Shown here piece by piece: positions 23,186 to 29,790 of a stretch of DNA of 32,253 bases. Both the position numbers and the translations under genes were made by a program. The notes below the pieces were generated by a model. It saw only the letters and a list, made by a program, of their open reading frames with translations. It did no database searches and was not told where the DNA came from. The stretch is from Bacteroidales bacterium (GTDB taxonomy: Bacteria; Bacteroidota; Bacteroidia; Bacteroidales; F082), in NCBI GenBank assembly GCA_029933225.1, contig JAOZOO010000021.1, positions 3,580-35,832 on the forward strand, given 5' to 3'. How positions within the stretch are numbered: the first letter of the stretch is position 1; each line of letters begins with the position of its first letter.

Positions 23186-23592
23186 TAATTTGAGGATTGA
23201 CTTAAATACTGTGAAAAGCTTTTCACGTGCTTTACAAACGCTTCGCTACAAACCGAACATATTGCTGCCATTTTTAATCTCGCCGTATCCAATCCTTTTT
23301 CTTTCATCATTTCCATGGTACGGCTGACTAATTCTCCGGTTTTCTCAGTACAGGACTCACCATACGGGCAGTCGGTACCATCGGCAGCGATAAAAACCCC
23401 ATCGAAACCCTGTTCCAATGCATGTAAGATCCATTTTGGTTTTATTGCACTGGAACAGGGGACGGGTATAGTGTAAACAGTTGGTGGGTAATGTAACTTT
23501 AACAAGCCCGCCATATCAATGGCCGGATCAGAGATTTTTTCAGTGGAAAAAACCAATATGTTCGGACCATGATTTACTTTGCCACTAGCCAT
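23185..23592 (-). CDS. Free-standing MvhD-like protein lacking the N-terminal Cys cluster
   Basis: A 135-residue protein that follows the MvhD/FlpD (hydrogenase delta-subunit) pattern. It keeps the DMAGLLKLHYPPTVYTIPVPCSS segment (C46), GFDGVFIAADGTDCPYGESC (C75, C81) and a C-terminal helix. MvhD proteins carry a [2Fe-2S] cluster and hand electrons to HdrA; in QmoB the domain is fused at the C-terminus. Here the domain is separate. The CC-x2-C cluster near the N-terminus is gone (FSTEKISDPAIDMAG in its place), and the later GCHxGDCHY is changed to AADGTDCPYGES. Two extra Cys occur at 112 and 115 (ICSVC). It lies 1 nt after tusA and touches the QmoA-like start. It may no longer bind the usual cluster, and might instead be a docking or sulfur-handling subunit. 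Confidence 0.78.
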   Translation of the reverse strand: MASGKVNHGPNILVFSTEKISDPAIDMAGLLKLHYPPTVYTIPVPCSSAIKPKWILHALEQGFDGVFIAADGTDCPYGESCTEKTGELVSRTMEMMKEKGLDTARLKMAAICSVCSEAFVKHVKSFSQYLSQSSN

Positions 23593-23593
23593 T

Positions 23594-23842
23594 TTATTTT
23601 CTTAATAAGATCCTGAAAAATCCTGATTCTTCAATGGTTCCGAGGTATTCAAATCCTTTCTTGTTACACCATTTCGGGATGTCACGTTTTGTGCCTTCAT
23701 CGGCTGACAGGACTTCCATCACTTGTCCTTTTTCAATTTGACCAATAGCTTTCTTGGCAGCCAATAAGGGTCCGGGGCAGGAAGTCCCTCGTGCATCAAT
23801 AGTTTTGTCCACTTTGATCTCTTGTAATTCTTCCGCTGTCAT
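23594..23842 (-). CDS. tusA: TusA-family sulfur carrier
   Basis: An 82-residue protein with the complete TusA signature: DARGTSCPGPLLAAKKAI, in which C22 of CPGP carries the persulfide. The length and the beta-alpha-beta-alpha-beta-beta layout are typical. In tRNA thiolation TusA is a relay. In dissimilatory sulfur clusters TusA with DsrE proteins transfers sulfane sulfur to or from Hdr-like or Dsr enzymes (established knowledge), and the neighbours here favour that role. It has one more Cys (WCNKKG, C58) outside the motif. It lies 18 nt after the DsrE-like gene and 1 nt before the MvhD-like gene, so it is translated in the same operon. Confidence 0.92.
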   Translation of the reverse strand: MTAEELQEIKVDKTIDARGTSCPGPLLAAKKAIGQIEKGQVMEVLSADEGTKRDIPKWCNKKGFEYLGTIEESGFFRILLRK

Positions 23843-23860
23843 GATAATGAATTGTTAAGG

Positions 23861-24280
23861 TTAAATAAACAGGTTAATGTCAGCCTCTTCGGCTGAAGCC
23901 ATATATTCACCGATACCACAAATATCATCGGCGAGGTCGATAAAGTCATCCAGTTTTTCACCATGCCATACTTTGCCTGCAAATCCGCAGATATGGATCT
24001 TTACATTGGTCATTTCTTTGGCCTGGCGAAAAGCTTCAGTCCAGTGTGGGGTGTTCAGACGTTCCAGCGAAGCCAGAAATTCGTCTTTTTTATCGGTGAT
24101 CTCTGCCACACGGTCATTGACCATCGCATTTTCTTTTTTAAATGCAAAAGCAGCTTGTAACAGGACAAAGATTTCCACATCCATGTCCTCGGCGGCAGCG
24201 CCACCCAGAATTACACCGGCAGCCGTGAGTTTGTCCACGCTTCCGGAAAATAATGCTAATGTTAATTTTTTGTTTGCCAT
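23861..24280 (-). CDS. DsrE-family protein, first gene of the sulfur island
   Basis: A 139-residue protein of the DsrE/DsrF-like fold: an alternating beta/alpha pattern beginning KLTLALFSGSVDKLTAAGVILGGAAAEDMDVEIFVLL. Two cysteines are well placed: C98 in VKIHICGFAGKVW and C121 in DDICGIGEYM. In DsrE-type sulfurtransferases the Cys after the third or fourth strand accepts persulfide, and C98 is the better candidate. It begins the operon with a full Shine-Dalgarno (AGGAGG, 4 nt before the ATG) and a strong promoter 47 nt upstream. With TusA next to it, a sulfur relay is likely. It is a single-domain DsrE-like protein, not a DsrEFH trio. Confidence 0.85.
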   Translation of the reverse strand: MANKKLTLALFSGSVDKLTAAGVILGGAAAEDMDVEIFVLLQAAFAFKKENAMVNDRVAEITDKKDEFLASLERLNTPHWTEAFRQAKEMTNVKIHICGFAGKVWHGEKLDDFIDLADDICGIGEYMASAEEADINLFI

Positions 24281-24326
24281 TTTTCCTCCTTTTTTGAAAC
24301 AATTTATTGTTAAATAATTAACATTG

Positions 24327-24357
24327 CAAATGTATTTCCTGTTGAATTTGAAAACAA
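24327..24357 (-). promoter_or_regulatory. Promoter of sulfur island block 1
   Basis: Minus strand: TTG at 24357-24355, 20 nt, then TACATTTG at 24334-24327. Full consensus match; predicted transcription start near 24321, giving a ~40-nt leader before the DsrE-like gene. Confidence 0.7.
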
Positions 24358-24366
24358 GGGAATGGC

Positions 24367-24393
24367 TGTGAGGTTGATTTCACAATTATGTGA
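24367..24393. promoter_or_regulatory. TGTGA/TCACA half-site cluster, candidate Crp/Fnr-type operator
   Basis: Three alternating half-sites: TGTGA at 24367-24371, TCACA at 24380-24384 and TGTGA at 24389-24393. They form TGTGA-N8-TCACA and the inverted TCACA-N4-TGTGA. A TTGAT Fnr half-site lies inside (24374-24378). The cluster sits between the two divergent promoters. The regulator gene next door has an RETVSR recognition helix, and in Crp the corresponding Arg and Glu contact GTGA. Confidence 0.5.
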
Positions 24394-24412
24394 TTTAGGA
24401 CACATTTTGTTT

Positions 24413-24420
24413 TAACTTTG
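24413..24420 (+). promoter_or_regulatory. -7 box of the regulator gene
   Basis: TAACTTTG matches TAnnTTTG. At the -33 position there is no TTG; a TGTGA half-site (24389-24393) occupies it, which would fit autoregulation. Because the TTG at 24418 lies inside this box, it is unlikely to be a start codon. Confidence 0.5.
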
Positions 24421-24432
24421 TTTTCATTAAAT

Positions 24433-25119
24433 ATGATTATGGATACAATGAGTTGTTATGCCTGTCTGCTCAAATCCAGAGCGGCAGAAAACCTGGGAGA
24501 CCTGGAATTGAATATCATGGGAGAGAATTGTGTGGTGGTCGCTTTTGAGAAAGGAGAGACGATCTTCAAACAAAATGCTTTGTCTTCCAATATTATCTAT
24601 TTGCAGACAGGTTTGGTGAAACTGATCATTGACGGCCCACAACGTAAACAGATACTTCAGATAAAAAAAGCGCCCTGTTACCTCGGGCTTCCCACGACCA
24701 TGGGTGACAAGATCAATCATTATTCGGCGGTGGCGTTAGAACCTACTGCTGCGTGTTTTATTGATATTGAAACATTCAAGCAATTGCTCCGGATGAATAC
24801 GAATTTTTCTTATGAGATTATCTTAGAGCTCTGTAAAAATGAACTGGATCATTTCCACCGCTGTGTTAATCTTGTGCAAAGCCAGATTTTCGGCCGGCTG
24901 GCAGCCAACCTGCTTTATTTTGCCAATGAGATTTACGATTCGGATGAGTTTGACCTCCCTTTGTCCCGCAACGAGATGGCCGACCTGATTTGTACTTCAC
25001 GTGAAACGGTAAGCCGTTCCCTGAATGAGCTGGCCGAAGAAAACGTCATTGAGATTCAGGGGAAACACCTCCGCATTACCAATAAAGACATGCTCCGGAA
25101 GATTAAAGAAAAAGGGTAG
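24433..25119 (+). CDS. Crp/Fnr-family transcriptional regulator
   Basis: About 228 residues, divergent from the sulfur island. The N-terminal cyclic-nucleotide-type beta-roll (about 20-140) contains VAFEKGETIFKQNALSSNIIYLQTGLVKL, without an obvious cAMP pocket. The C-terminal HTH_Crp domain has LSRNEMADLICTSRETVSRSLNELAEENVIE, with the RETVSR recognition helix. Two closely spaced cysteines are near the N-terminus (SCYACLL), plus a Cys about 30 residues later and another at PCYLG. This is fewer than the four-Cys set of E. coli FNR but could hold a redox or persulfide switch. Start codons at 24433, 24439 and 24448 are all possible, and none has a clear Shine-Dalgarno. It is the probable regulator of the adjacent island (inference from divergence and from the half-sites between them). 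Confidence 0.88.
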   Translation: MIMDTMSCYACLLKSRAAENLGDLELNIMGENCVVVAFEKGETIFKQNALSSNIIYLQTGLVKLIIDGPQRKQILQIKKAPCYLGLPTTMGDKINHYSAVALEPTAACFIDIETFKQLLRMNTNFSYEIILELCKNELDHFHRCVNLVQSQIFGRLAANLLYFANEIYDSDEFDLPLSRNEMADLICTSRETVSRSLNELAEENVIEIQGKHLRITNKDMLRKIKEKG

Positions 25120-25229
25120 GTTCTGAGTTAAATGATTTAAAAACTCATCCCGGCGGCTTTCATCGTTATTTTGTTATTGACCCCTGTTTTAGTGGCTGGA
25201 ATCACCTGTACAACATTGCCTGTTTTAAA

Positions 25230-25237
25230 TATCTTTG
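25230..25237 (+). promoter_or_regulatory. -7 box of lysS
   Basis: TATCTTTG, 18 nt before the chosen ATG; no TTG at the right -33 distance. An in-frame TTG at 25235 lies in this box and so is not taken as the start. Confidence 0.4.
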
Positions 25238-25255
25238 CAAAAATTTTTTCGACCC

Positions 25256-26983
25256 ATGAGCATGCAATTGAGCGAACAGGAACAAATCAGGCGGCAGGCG
25301 CTGGCCGAGCTGAAAAAACTGGGCATTGACCCTTATCCGCAGGCAGAATATAAAGTCAATGTAACGGCAAAAGAGATTCTCGAAAATTTCCCGAAAGACA
25401 ATACATTGTATCAGGACGTCAGTTTTGCCGGCCGCATCATGAGCCGCCGCATCATGGGCGCCGCTTCGTTTGCCGAGTTGAAAGATCATACGGGTCGCAT
25501 CCAGATATACCTCAAACGGGACGACATCTGCCCCGGCGAGGACAAGACCATGTACAACACCGTTTTCAAACGGCTGCTCGACATCGGTGACTTCATCGGT
25601 GTGAAGGGCTATGTTTTTATTACCAAAATGGGAGAGATCACCATTCATGCGACTGAATTTACGGTGCTTTCCAAATCGCTCCGTCCCCTGCCCATCGTCA
25701 AGGAAAAGGACGGTAAAGTTTATGATGCTTTCACCGACCCCGACCAGCGTTTCCGGCAGCGGTATGTGGACCTGATCGTCAATGACCACGTAAAAGACAC
25801 TTTCATCAAAAGAGCGCAGATCATCCGTTCCATGCGTGAATTCCTCTATAAAAAAGGTTACCTCGAGGTGGAAACACCGGTTTTGCAACCCATTCCCGGC
25901 GGTGCGGCAGCCAGGCCGTTCGTTACGCATCACAATGCCCTCGACATGCCGTTGTACCTTCGGATTGCCGATGAACTGTACCTGAAACGGCTCATCGTCG
26001 GTGGTTACGAAGGGGTGTTTGAGTTTGCCAAGGACTTCCGCAATGAGGGGATGGACCGATTCCACAATCCGGAATTTACCCAGATGGAGATCTATGTGGC
26101 TTACAAGGATTATTTCTGGATGATGGAGCTGACCGAAAAAATGGTCGAGAAAATCGCACTGGATGTGCACGGCACCACGAAAGTTCAGATAGGAGACAAT
26201 GTCATTGATTTCAAAACCCCTTTCCGCCGGATCACCATCCTCGATGCCATCAAAGAATACACCGGCATTGACGTGAGCGGAATGGATGAAAAAGAATTGC
26301 GCGAAACCTGCAAAAAGCTGGGTGTTGAAACCGACGAGTACATGGGTAAAGGGAAACTGATAGACGCCATTTTCGGCGAGAAGTGCGAGCCGAACTTTAT
26401 CCAGCCGACTTTCATCATGGATTATCCCGTTGAGATGTCACCTTTGTGTAAGCGACACCGTCAAAACCCCGATCTGACCGAGCGTTTCGAGTTGATGGTC
26501 AACGGCAAAGAGCTGGCTAATGCCTATACCGAGCTGAACGATCCCATTGACCAGCTCGAGCGCTTCAAAGAGCAGGTGCGGCTGGCCGAAAAAGGGGATG
26601 ATGAAGCCATGTGGATTGATATGGATTTTGTCCGCGCCCTCGAGTATGGTATGCCGCCTACTTCGGGGATGGGCATCGGCATTGACCGGCTGACCATGTT
26701 CATGACCAATCAGCCCTCCATCCAGGAGGTGATCTTCTTCCCACAGATGCGGCCCGAGAAGAAGCAAAAAGTAATCACACCGGAGGACTTTGTCGCCCTC
26801 GGCGTACCGGAACACTGGGCCGAACACATCATGGCCGCCGGATTTACCACCCCCGCCCAACTGAAAGAAGCCAAACCCACTGCCGTGCAGCAAAAACTGA
26901 ACGGTTTCCGTAAGAAAAACAAACTGGATATCCCGGCTGTACAGGTGGAAGAGATTGAAAAGTGGCAGGAGGGGATTGAGTAA
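25256..26983 (+). CDS. lysS: Lysyl-tRNA synthetase, class II
   Basis: A protein of about 575 residues that charges tRNA-Lys. The anticodon-binding OB domain is at the N-terminus ([36 protein letters not shown]). The class II core follows with motif 1 ([18 protein letters not shown]), motif 2 ([23 protein letters not shown]) and motif 3 ([15 protein letters not shown]). After motif 3 there is a ~70-residue helical C-terminal extension ([33 protein letters not shown]...), which I associate with Bacteroidota enzymes. The start at 25256 is chosen because it follows the -7 box and gives the family-like [13 protein letters not shown]; an ATG at 25262 is equally acceptable. It ends 5 nt before the convergent DUF4252 gene. 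A housekeeping gene, not part of the sulfur island. Confidence 0.96.
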   Translation: MSMQLSEQEQIRRQALAELKKLGIDPYPQAEYKVNVTAKEILENFPKDNTLYQDVSFAGRIMSRRIMGAASFAELKDHTGRIQIYLKRDDICPGEDKTMYNTVFKRLLDIGDFIGVKGYVFITKMGEITIHATEFTVLSKSLRPLPIVKEKDGKVYDAFTDPDQRFRQRYVDLIVNDHVKDTFIKRAQIIRSMREFLYKKGYLEVETPVLQPIPGGAAARPFVTHHNALDMPLYLRIADELYLKRLIVGGYEGVFEFAKDFRNEGMDRFHNPEFTQMEIYVAYKDYFWMMELTEKMVEKIALDVHGTTKVQIGDNVIDFKTPFRRITILDAIKEYTGIDVSGMDEKELRETCKKLGVETDEYMGKGKLIDAIFGEKCEPNFIQPTFIMDYPVEMSPLCKRHRQNPDLTERFELMVNGKELANAYTELNDPIDQLERFKEQVRLAEKGDDEAMWIDMDFVRALEYGMPPTSGMGIGIDRLTMFMTNQPSIQEVIFFPQMRPEKKQKVITPEDFVALGVPEHWAEHIMAAGFTTPAQLKEAKPTAVQQKLNGFRKKNKLDIPAVQVEEIEKWQEGIE

Positions 26984-26988
26984 TATTT

Positions 26989-27414
26989 TTACCCTGCTCC
27001 GGCCCACAGGAACATTGCTGTTTCGTCTCCGCTGGTGATCATGAGGTAATCGGTGGTTTCGTCCCGGCTGTTTTTTCTGATCAGAATTTTTACGCTGCCT
27101 TCGCTGCTAATGTCCAGCATATTCTCAAAACCTTTTTTGCCGGTCTGTTTTTTCAGTTTTGCTTTGAATGTTTCAAGGTCGGACGGGTTTCCTGTTTCTT
27201 TATCAAACCGGAGGATATAAAGGCCGTTTATGCTGTTCAGGAAATTGCTGAAATCACCTTCGAGGTCAATGTTTAGATCGAAATCACCTTTTTCCAGTTT
27301 AAAGCCATCCACTTTGGCGTATTTTTCAAACAGCCGTTTTATTTCCCTGTCCTGACTGTGAAGCAGGCCGGGAATAATCATGAGTATAGATAATATTAAT
27401 GCTGTTTTTTTCAT
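26989..27414 (-). CDS. DUF4252 protein (shorter, divergent copy)
   Basis: A 141-residue exported protein: signal peptide about 1-20 (LILSILMIIPGLLHSQ) followed by the DUF4252 pattern (IKRLFEKYAKVDGFKLEKGDF; a central LYILRFD strand; ending SGDETAMFLWAGAG). The function of the domain is unknown. It is a distant paralogue of the protein at 27766-28308, from which it is separated by a MITE-like insertion and a terminator, so it may no longer be co-transcribed with the ECF sigma operon. It ends 5 nt from convergent lysS. Confidence 0.75.
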   Translation of the reverse strand: MKKTALILSILMIIPGLLHSQDREIKRLFEKYAKVDGFKLEKGDFDLNIDLEGDFSNFLNSINGLYILRFDKETGNPSDLETFKAKLKKQTGKKGFENMLDISSEGSVKILIRKNSRDETTDYLMITSGDETAMFLWAGAG

Positions 27415-27446
27415 CGGTTTATAATTTTGAAATAATTATTTTCCTG

Positions 27447-27655
27447 TATGGGGCTTTCTAAAAAGTCCTTCGTGTCTCTCCGTGTCTTCCCCGCCTGCCA
27501 TATCCGTCAACCGATGGTGGTGGGCAGGTTTGAGCATCTTTGTGACACAAACATAAAAAGCTATTACACAGAGGTTCACGAAGAAGCCGCAAAGAACCAC
27601 AAAGATTTTGTTCAATTAAGTTATTTGAAAAATTGACTTTTTAGACAGCCCCATA
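27447..27655. mobile_element. MITE-like non-autonomous element with terminal inverted repeats
   Basis: The ends are TATGGGGCTTTCTAAAAAGTC (27447-27467) and the inverted copy 27635-27655. They match at 20 of 21 positions (the mismatch is T versus G in CTTTC/CTGTC). The 209-nt element encodes nothing. Its interior includes a stretch resembling widespread 'CGTGTCTCTCCGTGTC' and 'CCGCAAAGAACCACAAAG' intergenic repeats. The outer TAT/ATA may belong to the target rather than the repeat; no longer target duplication is visible. The end sequence recalls IS1182-like ends, but I cannot confirm the parent element. Confidence 0.7.
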
Positions 27656-27699
27656 GTTGTTTCATGTGTTTATAATCTTGAATTCTTCTTTCATCGTGA

Positions 27700-27721
27700 G
27701 AAAAGACGGGTTAACCCGTCT
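27700..27721 (-). terminator. Palindromic terminator behind the ECF/DUF4252 operon
   Basis: AGACGGGTTAACCCGTCT (27704-27721) is a perfect palindrome, followed on the minus strand by TTTT (27703-27700). It ends the operon about 45 nt after the DUF4252 stop at 27766. Its 16-nt core is identical to that of the terminator at 11829-11860. Confidence 0.6.
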
Positions 27722-27765
27722 GTTAATGCAAGTCATTGCTTCCGGATCTTCGTTCCCTTCAAGCA

Positions 27766-28308
27766 CTATTTCTCATCCAGTTTCTCCAACTTGTCCATAC
27801 CTTCAATATCCAGTGATTTGGAGATGCCCGAAATGGTGCTCATGTCGAGGTTGCCCGTAAGACTCATCACCATGGCTTCGTTTTTGTCGAAAACCAGCAT
27901 CAGCATTTCGCTGACTTTGCCGTCTTTGCCCTTTTTCACAAGAAACTTCACCACCTCGTCTTCGCTGTTGATGGACATCAGCTCGGAAAAATCCTTTACA
28001 TTTTTATTCAGATTTTTTACATCATTTAGAAATGCATGGTTGGTTTCAAGGGAGTCGTATTCGTAAACGAGCATTTTCAGGCCGCTGAGCTGCTCCATGA
28101 TGTTTTGTGCTTCTTTGGCCGATTCGGCGCTGTCTTCCGTGTTAAACGAGGAAAGCATGCTGAACATCTCCGGCGATATGTTGATGCTCGTAAAACCTTT
28201 TTGCCCGGCATATTTTTTATACAACTGATCAATGGTTGACTGGGCAGTCAGGTTCATCCACGCACCCGTGATGATGAGCATGACCAATGTGATTACTGTC
28301 TTTTTCAT
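27766..28308 (-). CDS. DUF4252 protein
   Basis: A 180-residue exported protein: signal peptide about 1-22 (VITLVMLIITGAWMNLTAQ), then the DUF4252 domain (TIDQLYKKYAGQKGFTSINISPEMFSML; LKMLVYEYDS; EMLMLVFDKNEAMVMSLTGNLDMSTISGIS). It is the third gene of a sigma factor / anti-sigma / DUF4252 operon, 28 nt after the anti-sigma gene. DUF4252 proteins recur next to ECF sigma factors in Bacteroidota, so an envelope-stress or surface output is a plausible inference; molecular function is unknown. Confidence 0.82.
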   Translation of the reverse strand: MKKTVITLVMLIITGAWMNLTAQSTIDQLYKKYAGQKGFTSINISPEMFSMLSSFNTEDSAESAKEAQNIMEQLSGLKMLVYEYDSLETNHAFLNDVKNLNKNVKDFSELMSINSEDEVVKFLVKKGKDGKVSEMLMLVFDKNEAMVMSLTGNLDMSTISGISKSLDIEGMDKLEKLDEK

Positions 28309-28336
28309 GATTTTATTATTTTGAATGTTTAATTTT

Positions 28337-28924
28337 TTAAGATTTTCCGTTTTTTGTATTTTCTTTTTTCAATGGTTTTAAAAGGTCGTTAATTCTTTCC
28401 ACTTTAATAATGTATCCGACCTTTTGCAGAACTTCGTTTATTTTCTTTGCCTCACCGGCTTTTTTTACATTTTTCTCCACCGTTTTCACTGTTTTTTCAG
28501 CCGGCTCCAGTCCTTCGTTCATTTTGGCGGAAACTTCCTGAAGTATCCTTTTGGTTTCGGCAAAAGCTATTTTCGGGTCTTTGATGGTTCCGTAAACTTC
28601 CGTTGGCCGGAAAAGGTTAATCCCCATCCACACGGCAAGAAATACGGCAATTGTAGCCGCCACCGAAGTCAGTGAATAAATCCTGAATCTGCTTTTCCGG
28701 TCCGGTTCTTCTTTTGTGAGCCGTTCCATCAGTGTTTCCTCAAAAGCATCGTCCGGCTTTTCTTCCTTTAACTCATGCATTGCCTGAAAGTAGCTTTTGA
28801 CAGCTTCCAGCTCAGCGGGTACATCTTCCGTTTGCAGCCAGGATTTCAGTTGCGATTCTTCGCTTTCAGTAGTTTCCCCGGCAAAGAACTTTTCGAGCAG
28901 TTTATTGATCTCTTCCTGTTTCAT
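28337..28924 (-). CDS. Putative membrane anti-sigma factor
   Basis: A 195-residue protein with one membrane segment (about 84-105). The cytoplasmic N-terminal part has the anti-sigma pattern EINKLLEKFFAGETTESEESQLKSWL, without the HxxxCxxC zinc motif. The outer ~90 residues are Lys/Glu-rich and helical, possibly coiled coil. It overlaps the ECF sigma gene by 23 nt, the usual sign of a sigma/anti-sigma pair. I judge the assignment from context and topology; sequence similarity to a named anti-sigma family is weak. Confidence 0.7.
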   Translation of the reverse strand: MKQEEINKLLEKFFAGETTESEESQLKSWLQTEDVPAELEAVKSYFQAMHELKEEKPDDAFEETLMERLTKEEPDRKSRFRIYSLTSVAATIAVFLAVWMGINLFRPTEVYGTIKDPKIAFAETKRILQEVSAKMNEGLEPAEKTVKTVEKNVKKAGEAKKINEVLQKVGYIIKVERINDLLKPLKKENTKNGKS

Positions 28925-29411
28925 TTTGTTGCAGGTTTAACAGTGTTTCTTTAATTTTTTTCCTGCCCCTCGACAGGTTTACCCTGATGTAATTCAGGTC
29001 ATATCCGGTAATCTCCGTAATTTCTTCAAATGCATAACCCTCCACATCGCGCAAATGGACAATGGTTTTCTGCTGTTCGGGCAGTTGCCGGATGATCTGT
29101 TTGACCTTACCGACCAGGTCGGTGTGTTCCAGTGTATTATCAATGGTTGTGTTTTCGTGATCCGTGTTCAGTGTAAAAGCTTTATTCTTTTTCAGTTTCA
29201 GCTTATCAAGGCAATGGTTCCGCGTGATGGTCATCATCAGGGCTTCGGGGCTTTTGTATTTTCCAAGTTCATTACGCATTTTCCACATTTTCAGATAAAC
29301 TTCCTGCACTGCATCCTCTGCTTCTTCCCTGTTGGACAGGAAACTCAAAGCAAATCGAAACATTTTATTCCGGGCCGGCAACAGCCGGGACTTGAATTCT
29401 TCTGCAGTCAT
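28902..29411 (-). CDS. ECF-type RNA polymerase sigma factor
   Basis: A 169-residue sigma-70 family protein of ECF size. Region 2 is MFRFALSFLSNREEAEDAVQEVYLKMWKMRNEL (with the DAVQEVYLKMW promoter-binding helix), and region 4 is QLPEQQKTIVHLRDVEGYAFEEITEITGYDLNYIRVNLSRGRKKIKE with its helix-turn-helix. There is no extra C-terminal domain. It heads an operon with a putative anti-sigma and a DUF4252 gene. It probably autoregulates, but I see no TAnnTTTG box upstream, as would be expected if it uses its own promoter type. Confidence 0.92.
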   Translation of the reverse strand: MTAEEFKSRLLPARNKMFRFALSFLSNREEAEDAVQEVYLKMWKMRNELGKYKSPEALMMTITRNHCLDKLKLKKNKAFTLNTDHENTTIDNTLEHTDLVGKVKQIIRQLPEQQKTIVHLRDVEGYAFEEITEITGYDLNYIRVNLSRGRKKIKETLLNLQQNETGRDQ

Positions 29412-29518
29412 TTCAAAAGGGATGACGATGTAAAACCAAAGAAATTACACTTGTTGTAAAAATAATGGAAAATACAGGAAGGGGGATGAGCTGTTCATTA
29501 AAAAAATGTATATAATAC

Positions 29519-29549
29519 TTGACATTATGTTTATAATAGTTTACATTTG
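29519..29549 (+). promoter_or_regulatory. Promoter of the XRE/membrane-protein pair
   Basis: TTG at 29519-29521, 20 nt, then TACATTTG at 29542-29549. Full consensus, 23 nt before the start codon. Confidence 0.65.
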
Positions 29550-29572
29550 CAAAATATTTATTTGCATAACTT

Positions 29573-29788
29573 ATGAAAATGGTTTTAAAGAATAACTTAA
29601 AGATAATGCGGTTTAACAAAAATATGATGACCCAGGCACAACTTGCTGAAAAGGTTGATGTATCGAGGCAAACGATCATTGCCATTGAACAGGGGAAGTT
29701 CAATCCGTCTGTGAAACTGGCATTGAAAATGGCGAAATTGTTTGCGTGCCGGGTTGAAGAGATTTTTTACTTAAATATGGAGGATTAA
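29573..29788 (+). CDS. Small XRE-family HTH regulator
   Basis: A 71-residue single-domain repressor: NNLKIMRFNKNMMTQAQLAEKVDVSRQTIIAIEQGKFNPSVKLALKMAKLFACRVEEIFYLN is a complete HTH_3 (Cro/C1) domain, in the small YozG/YgzD-like class. A second Met at residue 3 could also be the start. Two nucleotides after its stop begins a small membrane protein gene, and the two should be co-transcribed. It probably represses its own promoter. No toxin is evident. Confidence 0.88.
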   Translation: MKMVLKNNLKIMRFNKNMMTQAQLAEKVDVSRQTIIAIEQGKFNPSVKLALKMAKLFACRVEEIFYLNMED

Positions 29789-29790
29789 AA

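Larger units (their letters stand above)
27415..27765. other. 351-nt gap containing a MITE-like element and a terminator
   Basis: No gene. The inserted element occupies 27447-27655 and the palindromic terminator 27700-27721. The sequence between them (27656-27699) is AT-rich with no recognised feature. Confidence 0.6.

Noticed and set aside
15886-24280. Calling the island a sulfate-reduction (Apr/Qmo) or DsrAB-type sulfur-oxidation locus.
   Set aside because: No Sat, AprAB, DsrAB, DsrFH, HdrB or lipoate-binding protein is present in the window; the DsrE-like protein is single-domain and stands alone with TusA.
24418-24432. TTG at 24418 as start codon of the Crp/Fnr-type regulator.
   Set aside because: It falls inside the TAACTTTG promoter box, so it should not be in the transcript; ATG codons follow at 24433, 24439 and 24448.
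25235-25255. TTG at 25235 as start codon of lysS.
   Set aside because: It lies within the TATCTTTG -7 box, and family members begin near the LSEQE segment, which fits ATG 25256 or 25262.
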